Source: Roseburia sp. CAG:10041_57 (GTDB taxonomy: Bacteria > Bacillota > Clostridia > Lachnospirales > Lachnospiraceae). Taken from it: a stretch of 7,979 nucleotides of DNA. Where the stretch lies: assembly GCA_001916965.1 (NCBI GenBank), contig MNTL01000017.1, positions 850-8,828 on the forward strand, given 5' to 3'. Position numbers and translations under genes: made by a program. Each line of letters begins with the position of its first letter. Positions within the stretch are counted from its first letter, which is position 1. The notes below the pieces were generated by a model, which was not told the origin of the DNA, ran no database searches, and saw only the letters and a program-made list of their open reading frames with translations. Of the stretch, positions 6,134 to 7,979 are shown in pieces.

Positions 6134-7513
6134 TTATTCACTAATGTTAAACTCAACAGTATCCTGTGCGTTCTGAATTTCTTCATCAATATCAGCACCA
6201 TTCTGTACTACGTTAGTGATTGCATCGGTCAGTGCACTTCTAATGTCATTGTAGTATGCACCATAGTTGATAGCGGGAACTTTGCCTGCGAACTCAACGA
6301 TGTCTTTGTATACAGCCTGTCCGCCATAGAAATCAGAGGTCTGGTTGTAAATGTCAGACTGAGCTGCCGGCAGATAACTGGAGATTGCACCAGCGTTAGG
6401 AAGCAGGTCATCATACAATTCAACACTGCCACCAAAGGTTGACTTAAGGAAATCAAATGCTAACTCGGTGTTCTGACAGTTGGAAGATACCGCCCAGCTT
6501 GCACCACCGCAGTTTGCATAATTAGTAGCACCATCAATACCGTCTAAAGCAGGCATATTTACGACAGCCCATTTACCGGACTGATCTTCTGCAGCCTGAA
6601 TGGAAGACATGATCCAGCATCCCTGGATAACACCGGCAGCATCACCCTTGTTCATGGATGCAATGTACTGATCCCAGTCGGTGTAGTCAACCATAATACC
6701 CTCATCAATTAACTCTTTGTAAACTTTGATTGCTTCTCTCAGAGCTTCATTGTCAACCATGCAAACCTTGCCATCAACGATAGGAGATGCACCTGCGGAC
6801 TGTAACATTTCGATAACAATCTCAGAACCGCCGGAGCTTGTCAGCATTGGTACTCCGTTTGCGTCAACAACCTTTTTCGCCAGATCCATGAACCCAGACC
6901 AAGTTGTGTCTTTGAAGTCCTCTACGGTAAGACCAGCCTTCTCTACCATATCAGAACGGATTGCCATAATGGATGCACCATTATCGAAAGGAATACCGTA
7001 GTGTTTGCCATCTGCGGTAGAATCTCCTAATTTACCACCGGAGAAATCATCAAAGTTGATACCGGAATTGGATAACTCTGTGAAAACTTCAGGATAATTT
7101 GCAATGTTTTTCTGGAAAGAATTATCCTGCATTAAGAAAATATCAGGCAGTGTGTCATAGTTACCAGCCTCAGCAGCGGTAATGATGCTCTGCTCAATGT
7201 CAGTGTAAACCTTCTCCTGAATGTCCAGTTTAAAGTTGGGATGATCTTTCTGGTAAATTGCCTCAGCCTGTTTCATTGCATATACATTGAAGGTTGGATC
7301 CCAGCACCATACAGTGAGAACTTCTTCACCATCGACTACTTCCGTCTCTGCTGTACTTTCCACTTCTGTAACAGACTCTTCTGTGCTCTCTGTTGTCTTG
7401 GCTGCATCATTGGATGCAGGGTCACCTGCCGCATTATTGCTGCTGCCACAGCCTGCAAGTGTAACAGCGGTCATCGCAGTAACAAGCAATGTACATGCTA
7501 ATTTCTTTCTCAT
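6134..7513 (-). CDS. Extracellular sugar-binding lipoprotein of a CUT1 ABC transporter
   Basis: This 459-residue solute-binding protein is the probable receptor for a lacto-N-biose-containing oligosaccharide. It starts with a lipoprotein signal peptide: MRKK, a hydrophobic stretch, then the lipobox LAGC with the lipidated Cys at residue 22. A low-complexity Ser/Thr/Glu/Asn-rich linker (about 23-64) follows and would tether the domain to the membrane. The mature domain begins with VLTVWCWDPTFN, the first strand of family-1 sugar-binding proteins. Further family hallmarks are DIFLMQDNSFQKN, YGIPFDNGASIMAIR (substrate-contact/hinge region) and GDAAGVIQGCWIMSS. Length is typical for the family. 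The start is supported by AAAGGAGG about 7 nt upstream. It is the first gene of the operon, directly after a strong promoter, and is separated from the permeases by a terminator-like hairpin that should raise its relative level. Ligand identity is inferred from the downstream enzymes. Confidence 0.93.
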   Translation of the reverse strand: MRKKLACTLLVTAMTAVTLAGCGSSNNAAGDPASNDAAKTTESTEESVTEVESTAETEVVDGEEVLTVWCWDPTFNVYAMKQAEAIYQKDHPNFKLDIQEKVYTDIEQSIITAAEAGNYDTLPDIFLMQDNSFQKNIANYPEVFTELSNSGINFDDFSGGKLGDSTADGKHYGIPFDNGASIMAIRSDMVEKAGLTVEDFKDTTWSGFMDLAKKVVDANGVPMLTSSGGSEIVIEMLQSAGASPIVDGKVCMVDNEALREAIKVYKELIDEGIMVDYTDWDQYIASMNKGDAAGVIQGCWIMSSIQAAEDQSGKWAVVNMPALDGIDGATNYANCGGASWAVSSNCQNTELAFDFLKSTFGGSVELYDDLLPNAGAISSYLPAAQSDIYNQTSDFYGGQAVYKDIVEFAGKVPAINYGAYYNDIRSALTDAITNVVQNGADIDEEIQNAQDTVEFNISE

Positions 7514-7557
7514 ATTGTATCCTCCTTTAAAACAATACTTCGTTTGTTGATGGTTTC

Positions 7558-7586
7558 ATTATAGCTTTATCTATCCTCCTATTCAA
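7558..7586 (-). promoter_or_regulatory. Sigma-A type promoter of the GH136/GH112 operon
   Basis: On the minus strand TTGAAT (7586-7581) and a perfect TATAAT (7563-7558) are separated by exactly 17 bp. Transcription would start near 7551, giving a leader of about 37 nt before the ATG at 7513, with AAAGGAGG in it. The -35 box matches consensus at 4 of 6 positions. A degenerate cre-like sequence (TGAAACCATCAACA, 7558-7545) covers the start site but lacks the central CG, so carbon-catabolite control is only a weak suggestion. Confidence 0.78.
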
Positions 7587-7823
7587 TTTCTATATTGTTA
7601 TATTTTTGTAATTTATTGCGGTTTTTATATATATTATTTGTTGTTTTTAATTATTCTTTCAAATTTTATATATATTTTTCGTCATTTTATCTTATTTTTA
7701 TTTATTAATTCCACATTCGATGTACAAAATGATGATGTCATTGTTTTCTGTTTTATTATATTGTCGAGCAAGATATTGATAATTTGCAACAATTTAACAC
7801 AATACAATACTTTTTTTTCGTAG
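7587..7823. other. AT-rich intergenic region with no supported gene
   Basis: Between the operon promoter and the plus-strand promoter at 7824 the DNA is strongly AT-rich with runs of T and TATA steps. A plus-strand open frame at 7638-7823 would encode a Phe/Ile-rich peptide, but it has no ribosome binding site and no recognisable similarity, so I do not call it a gene. No tRNA, riboswitch-like fold or transcriptional regulator gene is visible here. It may include the left end of the mobile element whose first gene starts at 7928, but I cannot place that boundary. Confidence 0.6.
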
Positions 7824-7829
7824 TATAAT
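7824..7829 (+). promoter_or_regulatory. Probable -10 box for the plus-strand gene at 7928
   Basis: A perfect TATAAT lies at 7824-7829 on the plus strand, about 100 bp before the ATG at 7928. No good -35 hexamer stands 16-18 bp upstream (the sequence there is aataca-like, next to a run of eight Ts), so the promoter would be weak or regulated. A short imperfect inverted repeat, TTAGG-7-CCTAA (7847-7863), lies in the leader. Confidence 0.4.
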
Positions 7830-7927
7830 GACAACAAAGGGGTTTTTTAGGAGAGGACCCTAAGCAATCAAATTTGTTGGCTAATGTGATTAAATGTGTT
7901 TAAATATACTCAAAGGAGTAAATTATT

Positions 7928-7979
7928 ATGAACACATCAAATATCACAAATTACAAGCCAAAAGATTTTGCTGAACTGT
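7928..7979 (+). CDS. N-terminus of a probable IS607-family serine recombinase (cut by the window end)
   Basis: An ATG at 7928 with AAAGGAG 9 nt upstream opens 17 codons reading MNTSNITNYKPKDFAEL before the window ends. The YKPKDFAEL block closely resembles the start of the MerR-like DNA-binding domain of IS607-family transposases (OrfA/TnpA), which usually continues LGVSVKTLQRWD. These are small serine recombinases that mobilise elements often also carrying tnpB. Only the first residues are visible, so a MerR-type regulator cannot be excluded. The gene is divergent from the operon. Confidence 0.5.
   Translation, partial: MNTSNITNYKPKDFAEL

Noticed and set aside
7638..7823. Plus-strand open frame encoding a Phe/Ile-rich 61-residue peptide.
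   Set aside because: It has no ribosome binding site, extreme AT bias produces such hydrophobic frames by chance, and it overlaps the plus-strand -10 box.
7847..7863. TTAGG-7-CCTAA inverted repeat upstream of the recombinase-like gene.
   Set aside because: A five-bp stem is too short to support an operator or terminator without comparative evidence.
1..7979. CRISPR array, tRNA or rRNA genes.
   Set aside because: No regularly spaced direct repeats and no recognisable tRNA or rRNA sequence were seen on either strand.

Overview
The window looks like a chromosomal stretch from a low-to-moderate GC Gram-positive gut anaerobe, most likely a Lachnospiraceae (Roseburia/Eubacterium/Blautia-like) Clostridia member. 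The grounds are strong AGGAGG-type ribosome binding sites, a lipoprotein sugar-binding protein with two MalF/MalG-type permeases, and a GH136 + GH112 gene pair of the kind described in human-gut Clostridia. The genus call is inference.

The core is one minus-strand operon of six genes (about 7586 down to 407), read in this order. A consensus-like sigma-A promoter (TTGAAT-17 bp-TATAAT, 7558-7586) drives a solute-binding lipoprotein (6134-7513). Next come a leaky-terminator-like hairpin (6076-6113), two CUT1-type permeases (5182-6060 and 4383-5189), a small helical protein (3946-4383) and a right-handed beta-helix protein (2694-3995). I read the last two as the two subunits of a split GH136 lacto-N-biosidase. 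The operon ends with a GH112 galacto-/lacto-N-biose phosphorylase (488-2650) and a strong intrinsic terminator (407-453). Genes from the first permease to the beta-helix protein overlap (8, 1 and 50 nt), which suggests translational coupling.

Proposed pathway: the binding protein and permeases import a type-1-chain glycan, such as lacto-N-tetraose or a related mucin/milk oligosaccharide. The GH136 pair, which has no visible signal peptide, releases lacto-N-biose (Gal-beta1,3-GlcNAc) in the cytoplasm. GH112 then phosphorolyses it to Gal-1-phosphate and GlcNAc. No ABC ATPase, no regulator and none of the galactose-1-phosphate/GlcNAc follow-on enzymes (nahK, galT, galE, nagA/B) lie in the window, so these must be supplied elsewhere.

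The flanks are mobile or broken DNA. The left edge (1-324) is a scar. The C-terminal part of an IS4-family transposase (plus strand) runs directly into the first 24 codons of a murQ-like gene (minus strand), and both genes are truncated at the same junction near position 250-255. The right edge starts a plus-strand gene (7928-7979, cut by the window) whose N-terminus resembles IS607-family serine recombinases. The AT-rich gap 7587-7823 separates it from the operon promoter.
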